Shown piece after piece: positions 27,037-34,429 of a stretch of DNA of 64,000 nt. The position numbers were made by a program, and so were the translations under genes. Location of the stretch: NCBI GenBank assembly GCA_964460845.1, contig CAYWRZ010000003.1:186001-250000 (forward strand), read 5' to 3'. The first letter of the stretch is position 1. The number at the start of each line of letters is the position of its first letter. Below the pieces are notes generated by a model. It was not told the DNA's origin. It did not search any database and worked only from the letters and a program-made list of their open reading frames with translations. The DNA comes from CAYWRZ01 sp964460845. Lineage in GTDB: Bacteria > Bacteroidota > Bacteroidia > Flavobacteriales_D > UBA2798.

Positions 27037-27730
27037 GCAGATTGCAAATAAAAACGCACATAGGGAACGGTTAAAATCCAAACGAAGGACTGAACCTGTA
27101 TTTGAAAGAAACGCTCCTGAATTACTGGAAAAGCCAACAATTTTAATTGTTTGTGAAGGCTGTAATACAGAACCGAGTTATTTCAATCAGTTTAGATTGG
27201 CTTCTGCGATAATAAAACCTGTGGGAGAGGGGTATAATACGATTTCTCTAGTTAAGCGGGCAATTAAACTGGCTGAAGAAAAGAAATATGAACAAGTGTG
27301 GTGTGTGTTTGATGCGGATCCGAAGCCGGGAAACAGCCTTCATAACCAAAATTTTAATAACGCAATAGAGTTAGCTACTTCAAAGGGCTTTGGTGTAGCC
27401 TATTCCAATCAGGCATTTGAATATTGGCTTATTCTTCATTTTGACGATCATCAAGGGGGGCGAATGGCCCGATCTACCTATACTGCTAAGATTAATTCGC
27501 TGTTGAGTCCTTTTAAAATAAAGTATAATGGGAAGACCGACAAGATAGTGACCGAAGACTTATTTGAATTGCTAAACAGTATTGATGAAAAAACAGGGAA
27601 AAGAAGGGTAGAGTTAGCGATAAAAAGGGCAGAACGTAATTATAAACGATGGGATCATAAGAATCCGTCAAAAGAAGAGTCGTCCACTACCGTGTTCCGG
27701 CTGGTGAAAGAGCTATTAAAATTTCTATAA
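27017..27730 (+). CDS. rloB: RloB/AbiLii-like TOPRIM-type protein (putative phage defence effector)
   Basis: 237 residues if started at ATG 27017 (an ATG at 27011 is equally in frame); it overlaps rloA by 20 nt. It has a basic N-terminus (HRERLKSKRR) and a TOPRIM-like core with the acidic motif ILIVCEGCNTEPSYF and the DxD-type VWCVFDADPKPGNS, then NQAFEYWLILHF. RloB proteins form the second half of RloA/RloB and AbiL pairs. The TOPRIM fold suggests a metal-dependent nuclease that the ATPase controls, by analogy with other ATPase/TOPRIM defence pairs. Activity is inferred only. Confidence 0.85.
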   Translation: MKNKTAEQIANKNAHRERLKSKRRTEPVFERNAPELLEKPTILIVCEGCNTEPSYFNQFRLASAIIKPVGEGYNTISLVKRAIKLAEEKKYEQVWCVFDADPKPGNSLHNQNFNNAIELATSKGFGVAYSNQAFEYWLILHFDDHQGGRMARSTYTAKINSLLSPFKIKYNGKTDKIVTEDLFELLNSIDEKTGKRRVELAIKRAERNYKRWDHKNPSKEESSTTVFRLVKELLKFL

Positions 27731-27823
27731 CCGGATAGTTAGAATAATGAAAAAATGACTATAATTCCTCATGGCTGATAATTGAGGAAAATCCTATAAT
27801 TAACACATCTAATTCATAGCCCT

Positions 27824-28282
27824 ATGCTCAAACCCGGCGATAAGCTACCCGATTTTACGTTGAATGATCAGCACGGAAATCCGTTTCATTTGGCCGAGCG
27901 CCTGGGCACTAAGCACCTGGTCATTTATTTTTACCCTAAAAACGAGACCCCCGGCTGTACCAAAGAGGCCTGTCTGTTTCGCGACCATTACGAAGAGTTT
28001 ACCGAAAAAGGCTGCGAGGTTATCGGGATCAGCAGCGATAAGGAAAATTCGCACCGCAGCTTTGCGGAAAATCATCGGTTGCCTTTTGTATTGCTCAGCG
28101 ATCCGGGGGGTAAGGTGCGGAAAAAATTCGGTGCTACCGGCTCACTTTTCGGACTTATTCCGGGGCGCATTACCTATGTGGCTGATCGTAAGGGCATAGT
28201 GCGACACGTATTCGACTCCCTGCTTCGCCCCGAGCGGCATATTCGCGAAGCGCTGACGGCGCTCGAAAAAACCGGCGAATAA
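27824..28282 (+). CDS. bcp: Thioredoxin-dependent peroxiredoxin (BCP/PrxQ type)
   Basis: 152 residues. The peroxidatic Cys45 and resolving Cys50 lie in TPGCTKEAC, the two-Cys spacing of atypical PrxQ/BCP enzymes. The PxxxT/C context and R of the active site are present (DPGGKVRKKFG). It reduces hydroperoxides using thioredoxin in the cytoplasm. The gene follows the rloAB pair by 93 nt and returns to the base composition of the rest of the window. Confidence 0.95.
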   Translation: MLKPGDKLPDFTLNDQHGNPFHLAERLGTKHLVIYFYPKNETPGCTKEACLFRDHYEEFTEKGCEVIGISSDKENSHRSFAENHRLPFVLLSDPGGKVRKKFGATGSLFGLIPGRITYVADRKGIVRHVFDSLLRPERHIREALTALEKTGE

Positions 28283-28330
28283 ATTACCGCCTTGTGTGGC
28301 AGCCTTTTCGTCTTAATCCGCCGGGATGTG

Positions 28331-28338
28331 TATATTTG
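28331..28338 (+). promoter_or_regulatory. -7 element (TAtaTTTG) of the PfkB kinase gene
   Basis: TATATTTG ends 16 nt before the ATG at 28355. TTTC at 28306-28309 with a 21-nt spacer is a passable -33. Confidence 0.45.
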
Positions 28339-28354
28339 CACAAAACCTGATTTC

Positions 28355-29284
28355 ATGAGTCTTGTCATTGTTGGAACCGTAGCCTTCGACGCTATTGAAA
28401 CCCCTTTTGGAAAAACCGATAAAATCGTGGGCGGCGCTGCCACGTACATTTCACTGGCCGCTTCGTATTTCAACCGTAAAAACAAGCTGATTTCGGTTAT
28501 CGGCGATGATTTTGACAAGCCCATGCTCGAAACGCTCAAATCGCGGGGCGTAGAGCTGGAAGGTTTGCAGGTTCGTGAAGGAGAGAAATCCTTTTTTTGG
28601 GCAGGCAAATACCACTACGATCTCAATTCGAGAGACACGCTCGACACGCAGCTCAACGTGCTGGCCGATTTCCAGCCGGTAGTACCGGCTTCTTATCAGG
28701 ATTGCGAATTTCTGATGTTGGGTAACCTCGATCCGAGGGTGCAGATGGAGGTGATTCGCCAAATAGAAAAACGCCCCAAGCTGGTGGTGCTCGACACCAT
28801 GAACTTTTGGATGGAATCGTCGATGGATCAATTGCTTGAAGTGATCAAAAAAGTGGACGTAATTACCATCAACGACGAAGAAGCCCGTCAGCTTTCGCAC
28901 GAATATTCGCTCGTGAAAGCGGCGCGTAAAATTCTTCAGCTCGGCCCCAAATATGTCGTAATTAAAAAAGGAGAACACGGTGCGTTGCTGTTCGATAAAG
29001 AGCACATGTTTTATGCCCCGGCGTTGCCTCTCGAAGAGGTGATGGATCCGACCGGAGCGGGCGATACCTTTGCCGGAGGCTTTATCGGCTTTTTGGCGCA
29101 TACGCGCGACATTTCGTTCGAGAACATGAAGCGGGCCATCATTATCGGTTCGGCCCTGGCTTCGTTTACCGTCGAAAAATTCGGTACCGAGCGCCTGCTG
29201 ACGCTTCAGGAAAATGAAATCGATCACCGTATTCAGTCTTTTGTCGATTTGGTGGACTTTGATATAGAGTTTATCGAAGGATAA
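28355..29284 (+). CDS. PfkB-family sugar/nucleoside kinase
   Basis: 309 residues from ATG 28355; an earlier in-frame ATG at 28292 would place 21 non-family residues in front and lies upstream of the -7 element. The start SLVIVGTVAFDAIETPFG and the GGAATYISLAAS loop are typical. The catalytic Asp and anion hole are in MDPTGAGDTFAGGFIGFLA. This is the ribokinase/adenosine kinase fold; the substrate is unknown. It is 5 nt upstream of the hydroxylase gene, so the two are probably co-transcribed. Confidence 0.9.
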   Translation: MSLVIVGTVAFDAIETPFGKTDKIVGGAATYISLAASYFNRKNKLISVIGDDFDKPMLETLKSRGVELEGLQVREGEKSFFWAGKYHYDLNSRDTLDTQLNVLADFQPVVPASYQDCEFLMLGNLDPRVQMEVIRQIEKRPKLVVLDTMNFWMESSMDQLLEVIKKVDVITINDEEARQLSHEYSLVKAARKILQLGPKYVVIKKGEHGALLFDKEHMFYAPALPLEEVMDPTGAGDTFAGGFIGFLAHTRDISFENMKRAIIIGSALASFTVEKFGTERLLTLQENEIDHRIQSFVDLVDFDIEFIEG

Positions 29285-29289
29285 GTCTC

Positions 29290-30180
29290 ATGGAAGAATT
29301 TCGCGAGTCGCTGCTGGTGTTTATCTCCACACCGGTTTACCTGGTAGTGATAGGAGCAGAGATTTTATTCAGCTATTTTCACCAGCACGGTAAGTACAGC
29401 ACAAAGGGTACGTTCGAGAATTTTTACCTTATGTTATGCAACATGGGGCTCGATATCCTGTTGCGTGGCGTTTGTCTTTTTGTACTCGATTTCTTTTACC
29501 ACTATCATTTTGTGAGCTGGGAGAATCCGATTCTTTACTGGCTCGTATTGCTGGTAGCGCAGGATTTTATGTTTTACCTGCTGCATTTGGTCGATCATTA
29601 CTGTCGTTTTTTTTGGGCCGTACACGTCACCCATCATTCTTCCGAAGAGTTCAACCTTACCGTAGGATTCCGTTCTTCGGTACTGCAGCCTTTATACCGT
29701 TTTGTGTATTTTATTCCTTTGTCGTTGCTCGGCTTTTCGGGTATCGACATCATGTTTGTGTATTCGGCCACACAGATTTACGGCATTATCATTCATACCC
29801 AGTATGTAGGCAAATTGGGCTGGCTCGAACATGTGTTTGCCACACCTTCCAATCACCGCGTGCATCATGGATCGAATGTGCCTTATCTCGATAAAAACAT
29901 GGGCATGATCTTTATCTTTTGGGACAGGCTGTTTGGTACTTACGCCAAAGAAGAAGAAGAAGTACGATACGGCTTGACGGAAAACATTAAAAGTCACCAT
30001 CCGAAAGAGGTGATTTTCCACGAGTGGAAAAGTATATGGGTCGATGTGAAAAAAGCGCCCGACCTCAAGTCGAAATTCATGTATGTATTTGGCCCTCCGG
30101 GCTGGAGTCACGACGGCAGTAGAAAAACGGCAGCGCAGCTTCGGAAAGACTGGCAAAAAAGGACGCCAGAAAATCCCTAA
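29290..30180 (+). CDS. Sterol desaturase/fatty acid hydroxylase family protein
   Basis: 296 residues with four to five membrane spans and the di-iron His boxes of the family: HLVDH, HVTHH (with SSEEFN), then HTQYVG, and SNHRVHHG. These enzymes insert oxygen into lipids or sterol-like molecules in the membrane; the substrate here is unknown. The soluble tail (about 230-296) includes GPPGWSHDGS. It converges on the basic repeat protein gene with a 12-nt gap. Confidence 0.9.
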   Translation: MEEFRESLLVFISTPVYLVVIGAEILFSYFHQHGKYSTKGTFENFYLMLCNMGLDILLRGVCLFVLDFFYHYHFVSWENPILYWLVLLVAQDFMFYLLHLVDHYCRFFWAVHVTHHSSEEFNLTVGFRSSVLQPLYRFVYFIPLSLLGFSGIDIMFVYSATQIYGIIIHTQYVGKLGWLEHVFATPSNHRVHHGSNVPYLDKNMGMIFIFWDRLFGTYAKEEEEVRYGLTENIKSHHPKEVIFHEWKSIWVDVKKAPDLKSKFMYVFGPPGWSHDGSRKTAAQLRKDWQKRTPENP

Positions 30181-30192
30181 GCGTGGTTTCTT

Positions 30193-30882
30193 TTATTTCG
30201 GATATTCTATCTGCCCTTTCTTTTTCTTCTTTTTAGTGTATTTCGGATCGGGCTTATCTGATTCCGAATTTTTACGGCTGTTCAGGATTTTATCGGGAAA
30301 GATGCCGCTTTCGGGTTCGCGTTCCAATTTTTTCCGTTTTCGTTTATCGACTTTGGTTAAGGAATAGCGAAAATCTGTTCCTGACCATTCCTGTTTTTGG
30401 CGTTTTCGTTGTTCACGGTTGGGGAACAGGCGTTTTTTGCCCATGCCGGTACCGGCTTTTCCTACTTTCGATTTTCCTGTCTTGGAGAAAGGATCGCTTT
30501 GTGTCTTGCGTTCGGCTGCGCGCTGCGGCGCGGTAAAGGCGTCGCCGGTGACGGTTTTGGGGCGTGGCCTGGCAGACGATTGGAACAAATTGCCCTGTGT
30601 GTGGCCTTTCTTTTTGCCCGGGGCCGACACAAAATAATCGCCGCCCTGATTTTTCCGGTTTTTTTTTGGCGGTGCGGCAAAAGCATCTTTTCCTTGCGAA
30701 GTGCGGCGTTCCGAGGGTTTGAAACGAAAAGAAGAGGAGAGCTTGCGTTGCTTTTTGGTGGGTGTAGCTGCGGTAAATGTCGATTTTCGATCGGATGTGT
30801 TGTGCTTACGTTCGCGCTGCGCTTCTCCTGTGAAGGGGAAAAGGAAAACTCCGAGTAAAAAAGAGATTAAAAACCTCACCAT
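30193..30882 (-). CDS. Secreted, highly basic repeat protein, function unknown
   Basis: 229 residues from ATG 30882. A start at 30897 is excluded if the TATGTTTG at 30887-30894 is the promoter. The signal peptide (VRFLISFLLGVFLFPFTGEAQ) leads into an extremely Lys/Arg-rich chain with no hydrophobic core. Degenerate units of about 17-20 residues centre on an aromatic: STFTAATP, SSFRFKP, DAFAAPPK, DYFVSAPG, NLFQSSAR, DAFTAPQR, DPFSKTGK, each followed by a basic stretch. It is likely to be intrinsically disordered and to bind polyanions such as DNA, LPS or polysaccharide in the periplasm or outside. I know of no named family. Confidence 0.65.
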   Translation of the reverse strand: MVRFLISFLLGVFLFPFTGEAQRERKHNTSDRKSTFTAATPTKKQRKLSSSFRFKPSERRTSQGKDAFAAPPKKNRKNQGGDYFVSAPGKKKGHTQGNLFQSSARPRPKTVTGDAFTAPQRAAERKTQSDPFSKTGKSKVGKAGTGMGKKRLFPNREQRKRQKQEWSGTDFRYSLTKVDKRKRKKLEREPESGIFPDKILNSRKNSESDKPDPKYTKKKKKKGQIEYPK

Positions 30883-30886
30883 CCTA

Positions 30887-30894
30887 CAAACATA
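30887..30894 (-). promoter_or_regulatory. -7 element (TAtgTTTG) 4 nt before the basic-protein start
   Basis: Plus-strand CAAACATA reads TATGTTTG on the minus strand and ends 4 nt before ATG 30882, suggesting a leaderless message. Confidence 0.4.
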
Positions 30895-30900
30895 CATTGA

Positions 30901-31791
30901 TTAATGACAAAAAACACATTGACAAGTTGAATCGGTGAAATGCCTGATTCCGACGATTTTGCCGTTTTTCCTATCAAACCGAGACTCAATTCTGTGTAAT
31001 AAGTCTGTTTCGTTATTTTCAAAATACCTTCTCAATGCATAGCAGCATAAATCAGCAATTTGAACGAGATTCGTAAGTTCAGAATTCACAAAAAAAGGAG
31101 TTTCTATTATATGTTCAATGCTTGTCCATAAAGTCCCATGTCGGTGAAACCGCTTCATCAACTCGGTATGTTTTTTTGCTACGGTTTCGTTGTTGTCGTG
31201 AATTAATGTGCCAAAAAGGTGGGTGTTTTTGGTGCTCTTGCTCACAATTTTCATATACTGTTCAAACCTTGAAACCAATTGCTCCAACGCTTGTTCATCG
31301 ACGGAGCGTTTGCTTCTGGTAGGATCAAAGTGAATCTTGTTTACACATTCTGCAAATAGCCTTGCAAAAGACCACTTCCCAATTACATCCGCGAGTTCTT
31401 GAATGAAAGAAATACGTTCATGATGTGTCAGGTGAATATAGGCTTCTGTTTGTCGGTAATTTTTTTTGGTCTGTTTGTAATGATTTTTATTAGGACTCTT
31501 TTGCAGCCGTAATAGTTCTATTTTTCTCAGTTTTTGAATCTCGTGACGTCTTTGGGTGTAGTTCATCAACTCGAAACCGGTTATTTTAGATTGTTCGAGA
31601 TAAGGTCTTACAATCCATCCGGTATGAATTTCTGAATCTTGTAGTGTATATTTTTGTTTTATTTTCGAGATATTCTTCTCACAATATTTCCAACATGAAA
31701 TGGGAATTGACAGGCCGGCTAAAACAAAGTGACTGGTGTTTCCCGGAATCTCAGGAGTGCCGGATTCGTCTATATAACAGAAGTACACCAC
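30901..31791 (-). CDS. DUF3800 domain protein
   Basis: 296 residues. The N-terminal YIDESGTPEIPGNTSHFVLAG and C-terminal LVQIADLCCYALRRYFEN are the hallmarks of DUF3800, which carries conserved acidic residues in both motifs and is thought to have an RNase H-like fold. Members occur often in mobile or defence-associated loci; biochemical function is unproven. The gene is A+T-richer than its neighbours and its codon use (AAA, ATT) differs. A TAAATTTG lies upstream at 31878-31885. It is a single-gene insertion between the basic repeat protein and ferritin. Confidence 0.85.
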   Translation of the reverse strand: MVYFCYIDESGTPEIPGNTSHFVLAGLSIPISCWKYCEKNISKIKQKYTLQDSEIHTGWIVRPYLEQSKITGFELMNYTQRRHEIQKLRKIELLRLQKSPNKNHYKQTKKNYRQTEAYIHLTHHERISFIQELADVIGKWSFARLFAECVNKIHFDPTRSKRSVDEQALEQLVSRFEQYMKIVSKSTKNTHLFGTLIHDNNETVAKKHTELMKRFHRHGTLWTSIEHIIETPFFVNSELTNLVQIADLCCYALRRYFENNETDLLHRIESRFDRKNGKIVGIRHFTDSTCQCVFCH

Positions 31792-31877
31792 TGGCGAAAG
31801 GACATAAAAAAAGCGACTGGTTTCAGGGATTTAATCCCGTGATAGAGACGCTTAGCGACTCTTCCCAGACGCAGATA

Positions 31878-31885
31878 CAAATTTA
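31878..31885 (-). promoter_or_regulatory. -7-like element (TAaaTTTG) upstream of the DUF3800 gene
   Basis: Minus-strand TAAATTTG, 86 nt upstream of the start at 31791. No -33 checked out. Confidence 0.3.
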
Positions 31886-31960
31886 CCGCGTTTCTTCGTG
31901 AAAAACAAGGGAGGAGGCAGATAATGGCGTAAAAACCAAACCTTTTTGCCGAAAAACGGC

Positions 31961-31997
31961 AGAAAAAATGCAGCTTTTTTCGGGCTGCATTTTTTCT
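31961..31997 (-). terminator. Terminator of the ferritin gene, possibly bidirectional
   Basis: A perfect 14-bp stem (31961-31974 with 31984-31997) around a 9-nt loop. The core ATGCAGC/GCTGCAT is flanked by A and T runs. It lies just downstream of ferritin on the minus strand. Confidence 0.85.
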
Positions 31998-32015
31998 AAA
32001 AAAGTTACATAGGTT

Positions 32016-32540
32016 TTACCCGTTATTCCGGATAGGACTCGAAGCCGACTGGATGCTGAGGTTTTGCACATCGCGGTCGAAGAGGTAAAGCCCGCCTTTG
32101 TCGCTGCCAATCATTTTCAGCTTGTCCATAATGTTGCGTGCAAGTGCTTCTTCTTCGATTTGCTCGGCTACGTACCACTGCATGAAATTGTGGGTGGAAT
32201 AGTCTTTTTCTTCGAGGCAGACATCCACTACATTGTTGATTTCGGCCGAAACTTTTATTTCGTGTTCCAGCACTTGTTCGAATACGCTGGTAATGCCTTC
32301 AAAAGTTTTAGGCGGTTGTTTCAAGGCTGGGATAACGGCGCGTCCTCCGCGTTCGTTCACATAACGCACAAGCTTGAGCATGTGCATACGTTCTTCGTCA
32401 GAGTGCTTATAGAGAAACTGGGAGGTTCCGTTGTATCCGCTGCATTCGGCCCAGGAGGCCATCGCCAGGTAAAACTGCGAGGCGAACGCTTCCATCTCGA
32501 TCTGACGGTTAAGGGCTTCTTCTACTTTAGGAGTTAACAT
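32016..32540 (-). CDS. ftnA: Non-haem ferritin
   Basis: 174 residues from ATG 32540; the upstream in-frame start at 32570 is a TTG. This is a four-helix bundle with ferroxidase ligands: Glu in EMEAFASQFYLAMA, the EExxH pair in HSDEERMHML, Glu in VFEQVLEHEIKV and QWYVAEQIEEEAL. It stores iron in the cytoplasm and limits oxidative stress. Its message ends in the strong hairpin at 31961-31997. Confidence 0.95.
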   Translation of the reverse strand: MLTPKVEEALNRQIEMEAFASQFYLAMASWAECSGYNGTSQFLYKHSDEERMHMLKLVRYVNERGGRAVIPALKQPPKTFEGITSVFEQVLEHEIKVSAEINNVVDVCLEEKDYSTHNFMQWYVAEQIEEEALARNIMDKLKMIGSDKGGLYLFDRDVQNLSIQSASSPIRNNG

Positions 32541-32618
32541 ACGCGTTGAGTTTAGAATAATACTATTCAAAGTAACGCAAATGACCCCTTTTTTCCAAAG
32601 GATAAAAGTAGGGAACGC

Positions 32619-33776
32619 TTAATACGTAATGGTGAGATAGTCCACACGGGCGTGTGGTTTCCCGTCCTTTCCGCGCGCCTGATAGCTGAAGCGGTACACC
32701 CCTGCGGGTACGAGTCTTCCTTCGCGATCGCGTCCATCCCAGCGGAAAGCGAGGTCGTTCGATTCGAAGAGCAGTTTCCCCGAGGGATCAAAGACCTGAA
32801 TAAAGAATTCTCCGATGAGCGTAGTACGGCTTTCGTCGAGCATGAAATAGTCGTTCACTCCGTCGTTGTTGGGGCTAAAGACGTTCACCGCGACGATGCT
32901 CGAAACGGCTTTGGCTTCGATGCGCAGTTGTTCGGTGGTTTTTCGCCCCTGCTCGTCGTAGGCGGTAAGCGTCACGGTATAAGTACCGGCTTGGGTAAAT
33001 TCGTGCGAAGGACTGGCCTCTGCCGAGTTGTTGCCGTCGCCGAAAGACCATTCGTAGCGGGTAGCGGCCGATTGTGGGCTAAAGGTTACCCGGAAGGGAA
33101 CCGGGCCTTCCGTTTCGGAAGCGAGAATACGTACCGACAGGGCACTTTCTTCAGCCACCGGAGTGGCGGTAGAAGGCTGTACGGGTGCTGTCAGCGCTTG
33201 CCTGCTGCTGCCAGAGGTGCCAGCCGGAACATCTTCGACAGAAGAGGGCTGATCGGTACTGCCTGCCGGAGTGGAACTGGTGCCATTGGCCTCGTAGGCT
33301 GCAAGGCTCCGCCCGTTCTTTCCCCAACCGGTGCCCATGGCGCCTTCGGGAACGTCGGAGTTAGGGTCTTGCTGTGGGCGGGTATTCACCGTAGAAGCAG
33401 AAGCGACAGGGGGCTGCGGGGCAGGTGTAGGAGTATTTGGCTGTATTTCGGCCTCGGCCTTTTCGGTAACCTGCGTTTCGGGAGTATTTGCCTGAGTGGG
33501 CTCAAGGGTTTGGGTGAGCGCCGGTGTTTCGGTTTTTGCCGGTTCGGGGGCAGCGACATACCAGTAGATGCCGGCTCCGATTCCGGTAGCGGCAGTAGCG
33601 GCAATGAGAAGCGTTTTCCAGGTCGAAGCACTTGCGGCTACGGCCGAAGAACCTCCAGCGGCAGCCTGTGCACCTATTTTGGCCTGTATAGCTTCCCAGG
33701 CTCCCGGACCGGGATCGGCTTCCAGTTGGGAGAGCTTCTCACGGAATGCGTCTGATATAGGATCTTGTGCTTTCAA
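32619..33776 (-). CDS. Membrane anti-sigma-like protein with PKD and CHU_C domains
   Basis: 385 residues. A short cytoplasmic N-terminus (ISDAFREKLSQLEADPGPGAWEAI, residues 7-30) resembles the segment that starts many Bacteroidota anti-sigma proteins. A single membrane span follows (about 55-72, TLLIAATAATGIGAGIYWYVA), then a long Pro/Thr/Glu-rich linker (about 75-215), a PKD domain (about 215-295, YEWSFGDGNNSAEASPSHEF) and a CHU_C gliding-type domain (about 298-385, VFSPNNDGVNDYF, WDGRDREG). The gene starts six bases after the ECF sigma gene with TTG and in the same frame. I infer that it holds the sigma factor and senses the periplasm or surface. Confidence 0.75.
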   Translation of the reverse strand: MKAQDPISDAFREKLSQLEADPGPGAWEAIQAKIGAQAAAGGSSAVAASASTWKTLLIAATAATGIGAGIYWYVAAPEPAKTETPALTQTLEPTQANTPETQVTEKAEAEIQPNTPTPAPQPPVASASTVNTRPQQDPNSDVPEGAMGTGWGKNGRSLAAYEANGTSSTPAGSTDQPSSVEDVPAGTSGSSRQALTAPVQPSTATPVAEESALSVRILASETEGPVPFRVTFSPQSAATRYEWSFGDGNNSAEASPSHEFTQAGTYTVTLTAYDEQGRKTTEQLRIEAKAVSSIVAVNVFSPNNDGVNDYFMLDESRTTLIGEFFIQVFDPSGKLLFESNDLAFRWDGRDREGRLVPAGVYRFSYQARGKDGKPHARVDYLTITY

Positions 33777-33782
33777 TTTTTG

Positions 33783-34316
33783 TTATACCATTTTTTGCTT
33801 CTCGAGCAGTTGGATCAGGTAGGAACGAGCCCTCGAAAATTGTGATTTTGAAGTGCTTTCGGTGATTTGTAGCTGATCGGCGATTTCTTTATGGCTATAC
33901 CCTTCTATGACATAGAGGTTAAACACCATGCGATATCCCGGAGGAATGCGGTTGAGCATTTCGAGTAAATCCTGCGCCGAAATATCGGCGATTACATCGT
34001 CTGAAGAGGCGACTGCATAACCCACCTCATCGATATCCTGCAACTGCTTTTCCTGTCGGTTACGGCGATAGCTGTCTAATGCCGTGTTGACGAAAATCCT
34101 TCTTATCCAACCTTCAAAAGAACCGTTCCCGAGGTAAGACCCGAGCTTCTCGAACACTTTGACAAAACCATCCTGCAACACGTCTTGCGCTTCCTCCCGG
34201 CTGCCCGCATAACGGAGGCAAACCCCCATCATTTTTCGCGAGAACCTGTCGTAAAGCGCTTTCTGTGCTACTGCATTTCCTGCTTTGCATTCCTTGATGA
34301 GTTGCTCTTCGGTCAT
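33783..34316 (-). CDS. ECF-type sigma-70 family RNA polymerase sigma factor
   Basis: 177 residues with sigma region 2 (KALYDRFSRKMMGVCLRYAG, then EAQDVLQDGFVKVFEKLGSY) and region 4 (LNRIPPGYRMVFNLYVIEGYSHKEIADQLQ, then TSKSQFSRARSYLIQLL). The size and absence of region 3 are those of extracytoplasmic-function sigma factors. The downstream membrane protein is its likely partner; target genes are unknown. No obvious promoter of its own was found. Confidence 0.93.
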   Translation of the reverse strand: MTEEQLIKECKAGNAVAQKALYDRFSRKMMGVCLRYAGSREEAQDVLQDGFVKVFEKLGSYLGNGSFEGWIRRIFVNTALDSYRRNRQEKQLQDIDEVGYAVASSDDVIADISAQDLLEMLNRIPPGYRMVFNLYVIEGYSHKEIADQLQITESTSKSQFSRARSYLIQLLEKQKMV

Positions 34317-34429
34317 TTACTCTCTATGGCTTGAGACTGAAAATCCAATCTAAAGGTTGCTTTTAGGGTCTAAATTACCCAAACTTTACGGCCAAATCAA
34401 TACTTTCGTGCTTATTATACCTTAGCCAA

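Noticed and set aside
27765..27789. A weak hairpin (TTCCTCA / TGAGGAA) after rloB as its terminator
   Set aside because: A 7-bp stem with an 11-nt loop and no T-run is too weak to call.
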